From: Paenibacillus marchantiophytorum
Lineage (GTDB): Bacteria > Bacillota > Bacilli > Paenibacillales > NBRC-103111
NCBI RefSeq assembly: GCF_014640555.1
Contig: NZ_BMHE01000026.1
Location: forward strand, 1-64,000
DNA: 64,000 nucleotides
Direction of reading: 5' to 3'
Positions 24,976-33,464 of the stretch are shown piece after piece. A program made the translations under genes and the position numbers. Each line of letters begins with the position of its first letter. Position 1 is the stretch's first letter. The notes below the pieces were generated by a model. That model saw nothing but the letters and a program-made list of their open reading frames with translations. It did not search any database and was not told the DNA's origin.

Positions 24976-25620
24976 ATGTCGATACTTGCCGTTATTTTTG
25001 ATTTGGACGGCGTGCTTGTGCATACAGATCAGTATCACTACCAAGCATGGAAGCGAATGGCGGACGAAGAAGGCATTGTATTCGATGAGTCCGCGGGTGA
25101 CCGACTGCGTGGCATTAGCCGGATGGAGAGCCTGGAAGTCATCCTTGAGAAGAGCAGCAGAACATATACAAGCGAGGAAAAAGAAGCTTTGGCTGCGAAG
25201 AAGAACGGCTACTACCGTGAACTGCTTGAGCAATTGACGCCTGCAGATGCGGCGCCTGGTTCTCACGAGATCATCGCTGCCTGCAAGCTGCAGGGGACTA
25301 AAGTCGCGATCGGATCATCCAGCCGGAATACGCCGGTCATTCTGGAAAGGCTTGGCCTTACGCACTTGTTTGAAGCAGTGGCGGATGGTAATGAGATCGA
25401 TAACAGTAAGCCGGATCCTGAAGTATTTCTGCTCGCAGCGAAAAAGCTTGCCATTGATCCCGAATGCTGTATCGTCGTAGAGGACGCAGAGGCTGGTCTT
25501 GTCGCGGCAAAGCGTGCCGGTATGAAGTCGGCTGCCATAGGTACTGTGATAAACAGCCCGGCTGCTGCTGACTATCGGCTTCATCGTTTGGAAGAGCTGA
25601 CAGCTGTAATCTGGGGTTAG
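24976..25620 (+). CDS. pgmB: HAD-family beta-phosphoglucomutase
   Basis: A 214-residue HAD hydrolase-fold mutase. Motif I is DLDGVLVHTD with the nucleophile Asp and the second Asp typical of beta-PGM; GSSSRNTP gives motif II; KPDPEVFLLAAKKL and VVEDAEAGLVAAKRAG give motifs III and IV. The cap region YHYQAWKRMADEEG is characteristic of beta-phosphoglucomutase. It would convert beta-glucose-1-phosphate to glucose-6-phosphate, which implies a phosphorolytic step for which no phosphorylase is seen here. It is the last gene of the operon, followed by a terminator. Confidence 0.88.
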   Translation: MSILAVIFDLDGVLVHTDQYHYQAWKRMADEEGIVFDESAGDRLRGISRMESLEVILEKSSRTYTSEEKEALAAKKNGYYRELLEQLTPADAAPGSHEIIAACKLQGTKVAIGSSSRNTPVILERLGLTHLFEAVADGNEIDNSKPDPEVFLLAAKKLAIDPECCIVVEDAEAGLVAAKRAGMKSAAIGTVINSPAAADYRLHRLEELTAVIWG

Positions 25621-25633
25621 ATAAACTTATGAA

Positions 25634-25664
25634 GAAGGAGCGGACGGTGGCTCCTTCTTTTTTT
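25634..25664 (+). terminator. Rho-independent terminator of the binding-protein operon
   Basis: GAAGGAGC (25634-25641) and GCTCCTTC (25650-25657), then seven T. Confidence 0.88.
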
Positions 25665-25690
25665 ACCATATAAGCTTTTATATGTTTATG

Positions 25691-25760
25691 AGGGTGTGCG
25701 AAGCTTACCCCAGCTACCTCGCCCTGAGATAAGGGAACGTCAATCCGCTATTATTGAAAA
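25691..25760. repeat. Dispersed repeat: hairpin element plus GATAAGGGAA unit
   Basis: GGGTGTGCGAAGCTTACCC (from 25692) is followed by GAGATAAGGGAACGTCAATC and CGCTATTATTG. The same two parts recur around 47905-47930 and 48125-48160. No gene overlaps. Confidence 0.55.
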
Positions 25761-25821
25761 AAGTGGAATTATAGCCTGTTTTCTCATATAACGTCTCATT
25801 TTACATAAGGAGAGAATGGCA

Positions 25822-25886
25822 GGTCGGAATCGTACAAACGGGAAGTCGAAAACGGAGTAGTGACGGTCACGCCTAATTCCTATAAT
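25822..25886 (+). promoter_or_regulatory. 42-bp operator copy 3 and promoter of the permease/sulfatase operon
   Basis: The operator at 25822-25863 contains GTACAAACGGGAAGTCGAAA and ACGGAGTAGTGA; TATAAT at 25881-25886 is 39 bases after the core, identical to copy 2. Copies 2 and 3 differ at two of 42 positions. Confidence 0.75.
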
Positions 25887-25932
25887 GAAAGTGTAAGCAA
25901 CCAATAGATGCCATGAAGTGGAGGAAGTGAGC

Positions 25933-26883
25933 ATGATGACACAAGCAATAACGAATAAATCCTCAACGAGTAAAAGGCGCAGCAGGTGGAAAAATTATTT
26001 TCCACTTTACCTTTTGATGATTCCAGGCGTGCTTTACTTGCTCATTAACAATTATGTACCGATGTTCGGTGCTATCATCGCGTTTAAAGATATCAATTAT
26101 CAGGCAGGTATTCTCGGCAGTGATTGGATCGGCTTTAAAAATTTTGAATACTTATTCAAGACGAAAGATGCCTTAATCATTACACGCAATACGATTCTGT
26201 ACAATTCGCTTTTTATCGTTGTACACACAGTAATAGCTATATTTGTGGCAATTTTGCTGAATGAAGTGAAGAAGAAATTTTTATCCCGTTTTTATCAAAG
26301 TGTCATTCTGCTTCCATATCTGATTTCCATGGTCATTGTCAGCTATCTCGTCTATTCCATGTTAAGTGTCGAATCAGGCTTGATGAACAAGGCTATTCTT
26401 CCGCTGTTCGGAATTGACAGCATTTCTTGGTATTCAGAAGCGAAGTACTGGCCGTACATTCTGACACTGGTGCATATTTGGAAAGGTGTCGGATTCCTAT
26501 GCGTCGTTTATTTAGCATCCATCATTAGCATCGACACGGAATATTACGAGGCAGCGACACTGGATGGCGCTTCAAGATGGTATCAGATTCGTTCCATTAC
26601 CATTCCTTTGATCATGCCTGTCATTATTATGATGACCATGATGGCGATCGGACGCATTTTTTATTCGGATTTCGGCCTGTTTTATCAAGTGCCAATGGAC
26701 TCGGGCGCGTTGTCCAAAACGACAAATGTCATTGATACCTACGTGTATAGAGGCCTGATGAACCTCGGGGATATCGGGATGTCATCGGCAGCCGGTCTGT
26801 ACCAATCGCTTGTCGGATTCGTGTTGGTACTTGTATCCAACTATGCGGTGCGCAAATTCAGCAAAGACAATGCCTTATTTTAG
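25933..26883 (+). CDS. Sugar ABC transporter permease, LplB-type
   Basis: A 316-residue permease with six predicted membrane helices, beginning YFPLYLLMIPGVLYLLINNY, the LplB hallmark. The EAA loop that contacts the ATPase is EYYEAATLDGASRWYQIRSI followed by TIPLI. I chose ATG 25933 because GGAGGAAGTG lies just before; an upstream GTG at 25918 would fall inside or before that site. The gene is the first of an operon with a second permease and a sulfatase. Confidence 0.92.
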   Translation: MMTQAITNKSSTSKRRSRWKNYFPLYLLMIPGVLYLLINNYVPMFGAIIAFKDINYQAGILGSDWIGFKNFEYLFKTKDALIITRNTILYNSLFIVVHTVIAIFVAILLNEVKKKFLSRFYQSVILLPYLISMVIVSYLVYSMLSVESGLMNKAILPLFGIDSISWYSEAKYWPYILTLVHIWKGVGFLCVVYLASIISIDTEYYEAATLDGASRWYQIRSITIPLIMPVIIMMTMMAIGRIFYSDFGLFYQVPMDSGALSKTTNVIDTYVYRGLMNLGDIGMSSAAGLYQSLVGFVLVLVSNYAVRKFSKDNALF

Positions 26884-26898
26884 AGGGGGAAAAGAGTC

Positions 26899-27786
26899 AT
26901 GGCACAAGATAGTAAAGCGCTGCAGTGGACTACTCATATTGTTCTGATCGCATTATCCGCTGCAAGCCTTCTGCCTTTTTTACTGCTCATCATGTCCTCC
27001 ATTTCAAGTGAGAGAAGCATAATTCAACATGGATACTCTCTGTTTCCGCAAGAATTTAGTTCCAAAGCGTATGTGTATTTACTGGATCACTGGCAAGAGT
27101 TGGGCCGTGCGTATGGGATTACCGTGTTCATTACGGTAGTGGGCACCACTGCAAGCTTAGCCATCACGTCGATGCTGGCGTATCCGATTTCCCGTCAAGA
27201 TCTGCCATGGAAGAAATTTTGGGCCTTCTTTGTTTTCTTTACACTTTTATTTAATGGGGGCCTTGTCCCTACGTACTTGATTTATACGCAGGTTTTGCAT
27301 GTGAAAAATACGATTTGGGCGTTGCTTATTCCTGGACTGCTCATGAACGGATTTAACGTCCTGCTCGTCCGCACATTCTTCCTGACGTCCATTCCGCCAG
27401 CGCTTATCGAAGCAGCCAAAATCGATGGGGCGGGTGAGATTAAAACGTTCTACCAAATCGTTCTCCCGCTGTCGGTTCCGATCATGGCGACCATCGGTCT
27501 TTTCGAGGCCATCCTGTATTGGAACGATTGGTTTAACGGAATGACTTATGTGACCAACCCTAAGCTGTTTAGCATTCAAAATATTTTGAATCGGCTCATT
27601 CAAGATGTCCAATTCTTGAGCAGCAACTCCGACATGGCATCGGGCGCTGGGGCGAAGGTCGCAGAGCTTCCGAGCACATCGGTAAAAATGGCGATTGCTG
27701 TCGTCGGCGTACTACCGATTCTGGTGGCGTATCCGTTCTTCCAAAAGTACTTCATCAAAGGGATTACAATTGGTTCTGTAAAATAG
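26899..27786 (+). CDS. Carbohydrate ABC transporter permease, LplC/YtcP-type
   Basis: A 295-residue permease with six helices and the EAA loop EAAKIDGAGEIKTFYQIVLP. The N-terminal periplasmic-loop segment SERSIIQHGYSLFPQEFSSK is typical of YtcP-like partners of LplB. It lies 15 bases after the LplB gene with a GAGGGGG site and would form a heterodimeric channel with it. Confidence 0.92.
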   Translation: MAQDSKALQWTTHIVLIALSAASLLPFLLLIMSSISSERSIIQHGYSLFPQEFSSKAYVYLLDHWQELGRAYGITVFITVVGTTASLAITSMLAYPISRQDLPWKKFWAFFVFFTLLFNGGLVPTYLIYTQVLHVKNTIWALLIPGLLMNGFNVLLVRTFFLTSIPPALIEAAKIDGAGEIKTFYQIVLPLSVPIMATIGLFEAILYWNDWFNGMTYVTNPKLFSIQNILNRLIQDVQFLSSNSDMASGAGAKVAELPSTSVKMAIAVVGVLPILVAYPFFQKYFIKGITIGSVK

Positions 27787-27810
27787 CAGGAAATGACGGA
27801 GGGTGAAATT

Positions 27811-29571
27811 ATGAGAGCAGTGATGCTCATGTTTGATTCTTTAAATAAACATATACTGCCGAATTACGGCTGCGAGTGGATTCACGCTCCCCACTTTCAA
27901 CGTCTGTCTGAGCGGACGATGACATTCGACAAATGCTACGCGGGCAGCTTGCCCTGCGTGCCGTCACGGCGTGAGATTCATACAGGACGTTACAACTTTT
28001 TGCATCGAAGCTGGGGGCCGCTTGAGCCTTATGACGATTCGATGATCGATTTACTTCGGAAAAGCGGCGTGTATACGCATTTAACGACCGATCATACTCA
28101 TTATTTCGAGGACGGGGGAGCTACGTATCACACGAGGTACAATTCTTGGGAATTTGCCCGCGGTCAAGAGGGAGATCCGTGGAAAGGAAACGTGGAGGAT
28201 CCACACATGCCGGAAAGCTTGAGCGGTCCCAAGCAGGGCGATTTATGGAGACAGGATTGGGTGAATCGAAAATATTTGGATAGCGAGGAGAAGATGCCAC
28301 TTGCGGTAACGGTCAATCGGGGGATTGCATTCATCGAGAAAAACCGTAATCAAGACCGCTGGTTTTTGCAAATCGAAGCTTTCGATCCTCATGAGCCTTT
28401 TTTTACCCAGCCCAAATATAAGGATTTGTATCCTCATGATTATCAAGGCAAACATTACGACTGGCCGGATTATTCGAAAGTCACGCAGCAGCCGGAGGAA
28501 GTTCAGCATATGAAATATGAATATGCGGCGCTCGTCAGCATGTGTGACGAATATTTGGGTAAAGTACTGGACGTATTTGATCAGTACGACCTTTGGAAAG
28601 ATACGCTGTTAATCGTGAATACCGATCATGGATTTTTGCTAGGTGAACATCGCTGGTGGGGGAAAAACATCCAACCTCTCTATAATGAGATCACCAACCT
28701 CCCGCTATTTATTTGGGATCCCAGATACGACGTGCGAAGCAGGAGAACAGACGCACTCGTTCAAACGATCGATCTTCCTCCAACGCTGCTCGAGTTTTTC
28801 GAGGTGGACATTCCTGCCGATATGCAAGGCAGTTCCATCCGTCCGATTATCGAATCGAATAGTCCCATTCGTGTAGCTGCTTTATTTGGCATACATGGCG
28901 GTCACATTAATTGCACCGATGGAAGGTACGTTTACATGCGGGGACCGAAGGATATAAACAACGGCCCACTGTATGAATATACGCTGATGCCGACGCACAT
29001 GCATCATATGTTCGATCCGAAAGAGTTTGCCGGAATGGAGCTCACCGCTCCATTTACGTTCACGAAAGGCTGTTCCGTGATGAGGCTCCTAGCGTCAAAC
29101 TTTTTGAACCCGTATCTATACGGTGATTTATTGTTTGATCTTGAATCCGATTCGTCACAGGAGACCACATTGAAAGATCCGGTTGTGGAGGCGACCATGA
29201 TCGGCCATATTGCAAGGCTAATGCGAGAACATGATGCACCGGCCGAGCAGTATGAGCGTATCGGAATTCCGAAGGATGGAATGGTGACGGTAGAGGAACT
29301 TGAACGAGAAAAAGAAACGAAGCGGAAGCAAAACGATGTTGATTTGGGGCTAAAAGAGCGATGGGTCGGGAAGTCGAAAGAAGCTTTTTTCACCCTGAGC
29401 TGCCTGACGCCGAATCCGATGCGATCGATGCTGAACGCGAAGCTTGCGTTGATGGTGCAGAGAAAGGCGTCACCGGAAGTAAGTGAAGATGACGTTCTCC
29501 AGCTTGCTACGAGTTTGTTTGGCAATCACGCGCCTAGGCTTGTCGGTTTTCTGAAAATGTTATTGACGTAG
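27811..29571 (+). CDS. Type I (Cys-type) sulfatase
   Basis: A 586-residue alkaline-phosphatase-superfamily hydrolase without signal peptide. The active-site signature C-x-P-S-R is complete (LPCVPSRREIHTGRYNF); this Cys is converted to formylglycine in the family. Metal ligands are visible in MLMFDSLN at the N-terminus and in VNTDHGFLLGEHRWWGK. Cytoplasmic location implies that sulfated sugars are desulfated after import. No formylglycine-generating or anaerobic maturase gene is in the window. It is third in the permease operon; ATG 27811 has GGAGGG upstream. Confidence 0.92.
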   Translation: MRAVMLMFDSLNKHILPNYGCEWIHAPHFQRLSERTMTFDKCYAGSLPCVPSRREIHTGRYNFLHRSWGPLEPYDDSMIDLLRKSGVYTHLTTDHTHYFEDGGATYHTRYNSWEFARGQEGDPWKGNVEDPHMPESLSGPKQGDLWRQDWVNRKYLDSEEKMPLAVTVNRGIAFIEKNRNQDRWFLQIEAFDPHEPFFTQPKYKDLYPHDYQGKHYDWPDYSKVTQQPEEVQHMKYEYAALVSMCDEYLGKVLDVFDQYDLWKDTLLIVNTDHGFLLGEHRWWGKNIQPLYNEITNLPLFIWDPRYDVRSRRTDALVQTIDLPPTLLEFFEVDIPADMQGSSIRPIIESNSPIRVAALFGIHGGHINCTDGRYVYMRGPKDINNGPLYEYTLMPTHMHHMFDPKEFAGMELTAPFTFTKGCSVMRLLASNFLNPYLYGDLLFDLESDSSQETTLKDPVVEATMIGHIARLMREHDAPAEQYERIGIPKDGMVTVEELEREKETKRKQNDVDLGLKERWVGKSKEAFFTLSCLTPNPMRSMLNAKLALMVQRKASPEVSEDDVLQLATSLFGNHAPRLVGFLKMLLT

Positions 29572-29586
29572 TGGACAAGGCAGCCC

Positions 29587-29790
29587 CTATGCCAAGTGTC
29601 GAGTGACAAGAAAATAAACCGATAAGCATCCGCAGAAACTGGCAGTCATTTTCTTGAATAGTCTTCCCAAATAGGCTCGAGACATGCAAACGGTTTCGGC
29701 CACACTAACAAGGGATAAGTTTGGATCCATGTATTGTTCCTGTACGAGATTGGATGAAAGCTCTTCATAGCGTGATTTTTTCTTATCTTC
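29587..29790 (-). pseudogene. Remnant of an AraC-type DNA-binding domain
   Basis: The minus strand reads PIEDKKKSRYEELSSNLVQ, then QYMDPNLSLVSVAETVCMSR and AYLGRLFKKMTASF, the first HTH of an AraC-type regulator. After about 29640 similarity ends and a stop occurs at 29587. It abuts the end of the GH78 gene. It is a fragment of a lost regulator, perhaps of a YesN-type response regulator. Confidence 0.72.
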
Positions 29791-32434
29791 AATAGGTGAA
29801 ACGATATGTTCCTGATCCTAAAGTCAGCGAGACACCCAAGTCGGTAGGATTGATGGCTTGAATTCCTTCCGTTTGCTCCAACGCCATGCCATTCTCACGG
29901 AGCATGGTCTCTTTGGCATTCGGAAGATGCACGGATGCCTTCGTATTCGGTGGAATGCTAACCCTGATGTCCATCGATTGATCTTCCAACCGCCGCCATG
30001 CTGAATGGATCAACCCATACATGGATTCCAAGGAGGCTTCCGCCCATGTCAGACCTTCGCCTGGCAGCGGTTTAATGTGAAAATGCTTGTACCCTGGCGC
30101 ATCTTCATCAACATGAATACCGGCAACACAGCGATACAACCATTCGCCAACGGCGCCATAAGCATAATGATTAAATGAATTCATATCCGTGCTCCAGAAG
30201 CTTCCGTCCTCCTTGATGCCGTCCCAATGCTCCCAAATCGTGGTAGCTCCTTTGGTAATCTGGTACAGCCAAGACGGATAATCCGTTTGAAACAATAGCT
30301 TGTAAGCCGCATCCGTATGACCTGTTTGACTTAACACGAGATTCAGATAGGGGGTGCCGACAAATCCGGTCGTTAGATGGAATTCGCTTTCTTCCAGAAG
30401 CTCTACAAGTTTATGGACCGCACGTTCCTTAGCGTTGCCATCCACTAGCTCGAACATGAGCGCCAATACGTGTGCCGTCTGCGTAGGGACAGACAACCTT
30501 CCGCCCGGTGTAACAAACTCTTGTTGAAAAGCATCCCGTATTTGCGTATGCAGCTGCGTATAGCTTTCTGCATCTTGATCTTTTTGCAGCACTTTAGCTG
30601 TTTTGGCGAGCAGTGAGACCGAGTGGGCATAAAAAGCGGTTGCAATGAAGTCGCGGTCGGTAGCGCCGATATAGCTGCCCGGCTTGGAATCCAGTCCTAA
30701 CCAATCGCCAAAATGGAAGCCCGTATTCCATAGAAAGGTGTTTTCACTCTGTCTGTGTATATATTCGACCCAGGCTTTCATGCTCTCGTACTGCTGCTCG
30801 AGAATTCGCTTGTCGCCGTAGAGTTGATAAATCTCCCATGGACAAATGACGGCCGCATCGCCCCAAGCTGCTGAAGAGTGGCTGTTTTCACTGAGCACAT
30901 GGGGAATGACGAAAGGAACGCCACCGCTTGCAAGCTGGTCTGCTTCTAAGTCATGCAGCCATTTGCTGAAGAATGGAGCTACATTCATGAGATGCGCGGA
31001 GGTGCGAATAAACATTTGCGCATCTCCGGTCCAACCCAGACGCTCATCGCGCTGCGGACAATCGGTGGGCACATCGAGGAAATTGCCTTTCTGCCCCCAA
31101 AGGATATTGTGCTGCAGTTGATTCACCCGTGGATCCGAACATTGAAAATCGCCTGTCCGTTCCATATCGGAATGGAGCACTATACCGGTGAATTGCGCAA
31201 GCTGAATCTCCGCCCCAAAACCGTTCAGTTTCACGTAACGAAAGCCTTGAAAGGTGAAGCGGGGCTCGTAGGTTTCGGGCTCGCCGCCTTTCAGCACATA
31301 GCGGATCGTCTGCTTAGCCATACGCAAATTATCCGTATAAAAGTTGCCGTCCTGGTCCAACACTTCGGCATGCTGCAGCGTTACTTCTTGACCAGAGTGG
31401 CCTTGAACCGTGAACCTCACCCATCCGACCATATTTTGGCCCAGATCGATAACCGTTTCTCCGGATGGTGTCATCAGCAAGGCGATAGGGGTGATCTCCT
31501 CGATTTTCCGCACCGGTTCATTTTCTTGAGCGAGAAGGGCATCTTTGGCGTGCGGCAGCGTATCCACGACCATCCATTCCGCATCGTCGTAACCGGCCAT
31601 GCTCCAATCGGTTTTCTCCAATCGAGCATCATACGTTTCCCCGTCATATAGTTCCGACATCAGGATCGGGCTTTCCGCTGTCTTCCAGTCGCTATCCGTC
31701 ATGATGACATCTTTCGTGCCGTTCTCATATTCAATATGCAGCTGCATCAGGAAAGCTGATCTTTCACCATACACGTTCGGCCTATGCTTCCCGGTTAATT
31801 TACCCTTGTACCAGCCGTTTCCGAGTACAGCGCCGAGCGCATTGTCACCTGTCAAAAGCAGCTCCGTTACATCATAAGTTTGATATTGGAGACGATGCTT
31901 ATAGCTGGTCCACCCGGGCGTGAAGTAATAGTCGCCCACTCTGCGGCCGTTCAGCAGCATTTCATACAGTCCCAAGCTGGTGGCATAAATGCGGGCGGTT
32001 TTCACAGGTTTACTGATCTGAAATGAGCGACGCAGTAGCGGACAGGACTCCACTCCCCACAATCCTGTCGGAGCGCTGATCCACGCAGCTTGCCAATCTT
32101 GAACATCGAGCAGCCCCATTTCCCAGAATGCAGCGTCCGACCAATCGGTTTCCTCTCCCTGATCGCTCCAAACCTTAACGCGGTAGTAGTAGCGCTCACC
32201 TGGCTGCCAAACCAAAGCTGTCAGTTCGACATGGATCGATTGATCGGTATGCACCTTGGCAGAGTCCCAGAGAAGGCTGGGGAATGAGGGATCGCGCGAA
32301 ATTTGTATGTGATAAGCGGATTGCAGCCACGAACGTGTATCCGACTGAATCTGCCAAGAGATCCTTGGATGCTGGATATCGATACCGATTGGATTTTCCT
32401 TATACTCGCATCGCAGCTTGTTTACTAATGCCAT
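29789..32434 (-). CDS. Alpha-L-rhamnosidase, glycoside hydrolase family 78
   Basis: An 881-residue enzyme with GH78 order: N-terminal beta-sandwich domains (LRCEYKENPIGIDIQHPRIS, SWQIQ; accessory domain with GWTSYKHRLQYQTYDVT), then the (alpha/alpha)6 catalytic domain with TDCPQRDERLGWTGDAQMF, which holds the general-acid region, and a C-terminal beta-sandwich. There is no signal peptide, so it acts on imported rhamnosides. ATG 32434 follows AAAAGGAGTGA; an upstream ATG at 32473 has no site. It is divergent from an AraC regulator and not in the sulfatase operon. Confidence 0.93.
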   Translation of the reverse strand: MALVNKLRCEYKENPIGIDIQHPRISWQIQSDTRSWLQSAYHIQISRDPSFPSLLWDSAKVHTDQSIHVELTALVWQPGERYYYRVKVWSDQGEETDWSDAAFWEMGLLDVQDWQAAWISAPTGLWGVESCPLLRRSFQISKPVKTARIYATSLGLYEMLLNGRRVGDYYFTPGWTSYKHRLQYQTYDVTELLLTGDNALGAVLGNGWYKGKLTGKHRPNVYGERSAFLMQLHIEYENGTKDVIMTDSDWKTAESPILMSELYDGETYDARLEKTDWSMAGYDDAEWMVVDTLPHAKDALLAQENEPVRKIEEITPIALLMTPSGETVIDLGQNMVGWVRFTVQGHSGQEVTLQHAEVLDQDGNFYTDNLRMAKQTIRYVLKGGEPETYEPRFTFQGFRYVKLNGFGAEIQLAQFTGIVLHSDMERTGDFQCSDPRVNQLQHNILWGQKGNFLDVPTDCPQRDERLGWTGDAQMFIRTSAHLMNVAPFFSKWLHDLEADQLASGGVPFVIPHVLSENSHSSAAWGDAAVICPWEIYQLYGDKRILEQQYESMKAWVEYIHRQSENTFLWNTGFHFGDWLGLDSKPGSYIGATDRDFIATAFYAHSVSLLAKTAKVLQKDQDAESYTQLHTQIRDAFQQEFVTPGGRLSVPTQTAHVLALMFELVDGNAKERAVHKLVELLEESEFHLTTGFVGTPYLNLVLSQTGHTDAAYKLLFQTDYPSWLYQITKGATTIWEHWDGIKEDGSFWSTDMNSFNHYAYGAVGEWLYRCVAGIHVDEDAPGYKHFHIKPLPGEGLTWAEASLESMYGLIHSAWRRLEDQSMDIRVSIPPNTKASVHLPNAKETMLRENGMALEQTEGIQAINPTDLGVSLTLGSGTYRFTY

Positions 32435-32496
32435 GAGGCTCACTCCTTTTGATTTCAATGTCCAATTTACCATGTGTTTAATTTCTATTATAATTA

Positions 32497-32520
32497 TAAA
32501 AGCGTTCCAAATTGCTTTTA
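32497..32520. promoter_or_regulatory. Inverted repeat in the GH78/AraC divergent region
   Basis: TAAAAGC (32497-32503) and GCTTTTA (32514-32520) separated by ten bases, overlapping AT-rich promoter-like sequence. It is a likely operator for the AraC regulator. Confidence 0.45.
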
Positions 32521-32639
32521 TGTAGGTATTTAGGACATCTAATATAGGTTAAACGGACATTTTATACAAAAGGGGGACAAGCGCCATCGAGCATTCGAAG
32601 CATACACTTAAAGGGGATCTTTTTTTCCCGCATCATCAG

Positions 32640-33464
32640 ATGCTTTATGTTAACCGAGTAACGGAAACTTTCCGGTTATCCCAGCATTCGCATGAGTTTA
32701 TCGAGCTGGCTTATGTTGGGGAGGGCAGAGGGTTTCATTATATTGAAAATGAGGTTCATCGGGCAGAGCGAGGCCAGCTCTATGTCATCCCGATCGGGGT
32801 TTCTCATGTCTTTCGCCCATCGTCAGCCGATGACTCGAAAGAGCCGTTAATTATATATAACTGCATTTTCACTCCGCAGTTGCTCGAAAGCTTCCTGCCT
32901 GGCGTAACCGATCCGCCAATCGCGGCGTTTATGCAACTATTAAAAGATGAGGCGTACGAATTTGATTCGATCGTTGATGTCGATGCTTCGATTGAGAAGC
33001 TGTTCCTTGCGCTGTATCAGGAGTTTTCTTTACCGCAGAGCGGGTCCACAACTTATCTGAACAGTCTCCTGCTGCAGCTGCTTGTTACGATTTACCGATT
33101 GATTAACAGGGAGCAAAGAGCAGGGCTGCCGGCTGAATCCGCTCAACCGGACAGGTTTCTCCAAGTCCTTCTTTATATGGAGCAGCAGTATGCTGAAGAG
33201 TTGACGTTATCTCATCTGACGCAGAAATTTCAATGGAGCGAACGGCAGCTTCAGCGTTTGTTTAATCGACACACAAGTCAAACCTTTCATTCTTATCTGC
33301 AAAGCTTGCGTATCCGCAAAAGCTGCGAGCAGCTGCGCGATTCATCGCATAAGATTAGATCGATTGCGGAATCAGTAGGGTATAAGGATCAAAATTCGTT
33401 TATCTCCATTTTTAAAAGGATTGTCGGCATGACGCCGAGGAGCTATCGAAATCAGTTCGAGTGA
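32640..33464 (+). CDS. AraC-family regulator of the rhamnosidase gene
   Basis: A cupin (residues ~10-90, LSQHSHEFIELAYVGEGRGF then HYIENEVH) and a C-terminal double HTH (LTLSHLTQKFQWSERQLQRL, then FISIFKRIVGMTPRSYR), like RhaR/RhaS. In frame upstream, LKGDLFFPHHQ continues the family N-terminus for 18 codons to an ATC at 32586 with AAAGGGGGA before it. No ATG, GTG or TTG is available there, so the listed ATG 32640 may be a truncated start. It converges on the MFS gene with a 13-base overlap. Confidence 0.88.
   Translation: MLYVNRVTETFRLSQHSHEFIELAYVGEGRGFHYIENEVHRAERGQLYVIPIGVSHVFRPSSADDSKEPLIIYNCIFTPQLLESFLPGVTDPPIAAFMQLLKDEAYEFDSIVDVDASIEKLFLALYQEFSLPQSGSTTYLNSLLLQLLVTIYRLINREQRAGLPAESAQPDRFLQVLLYMEQQYAEELTLSHLTQKFQWSERQLQRLFNRHTSQTFHSYLQSLRIRKSCEQLRDSSHKIRSIAESVGYKDQNSFISIFKRIVGMTPRSYRNQFE

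Noticed and set aside
30846..31651. Long plus-strand frames opposite the GH78 gene
   Set aside because: They are shadows of a well-supported gene with codon-biased third positions.
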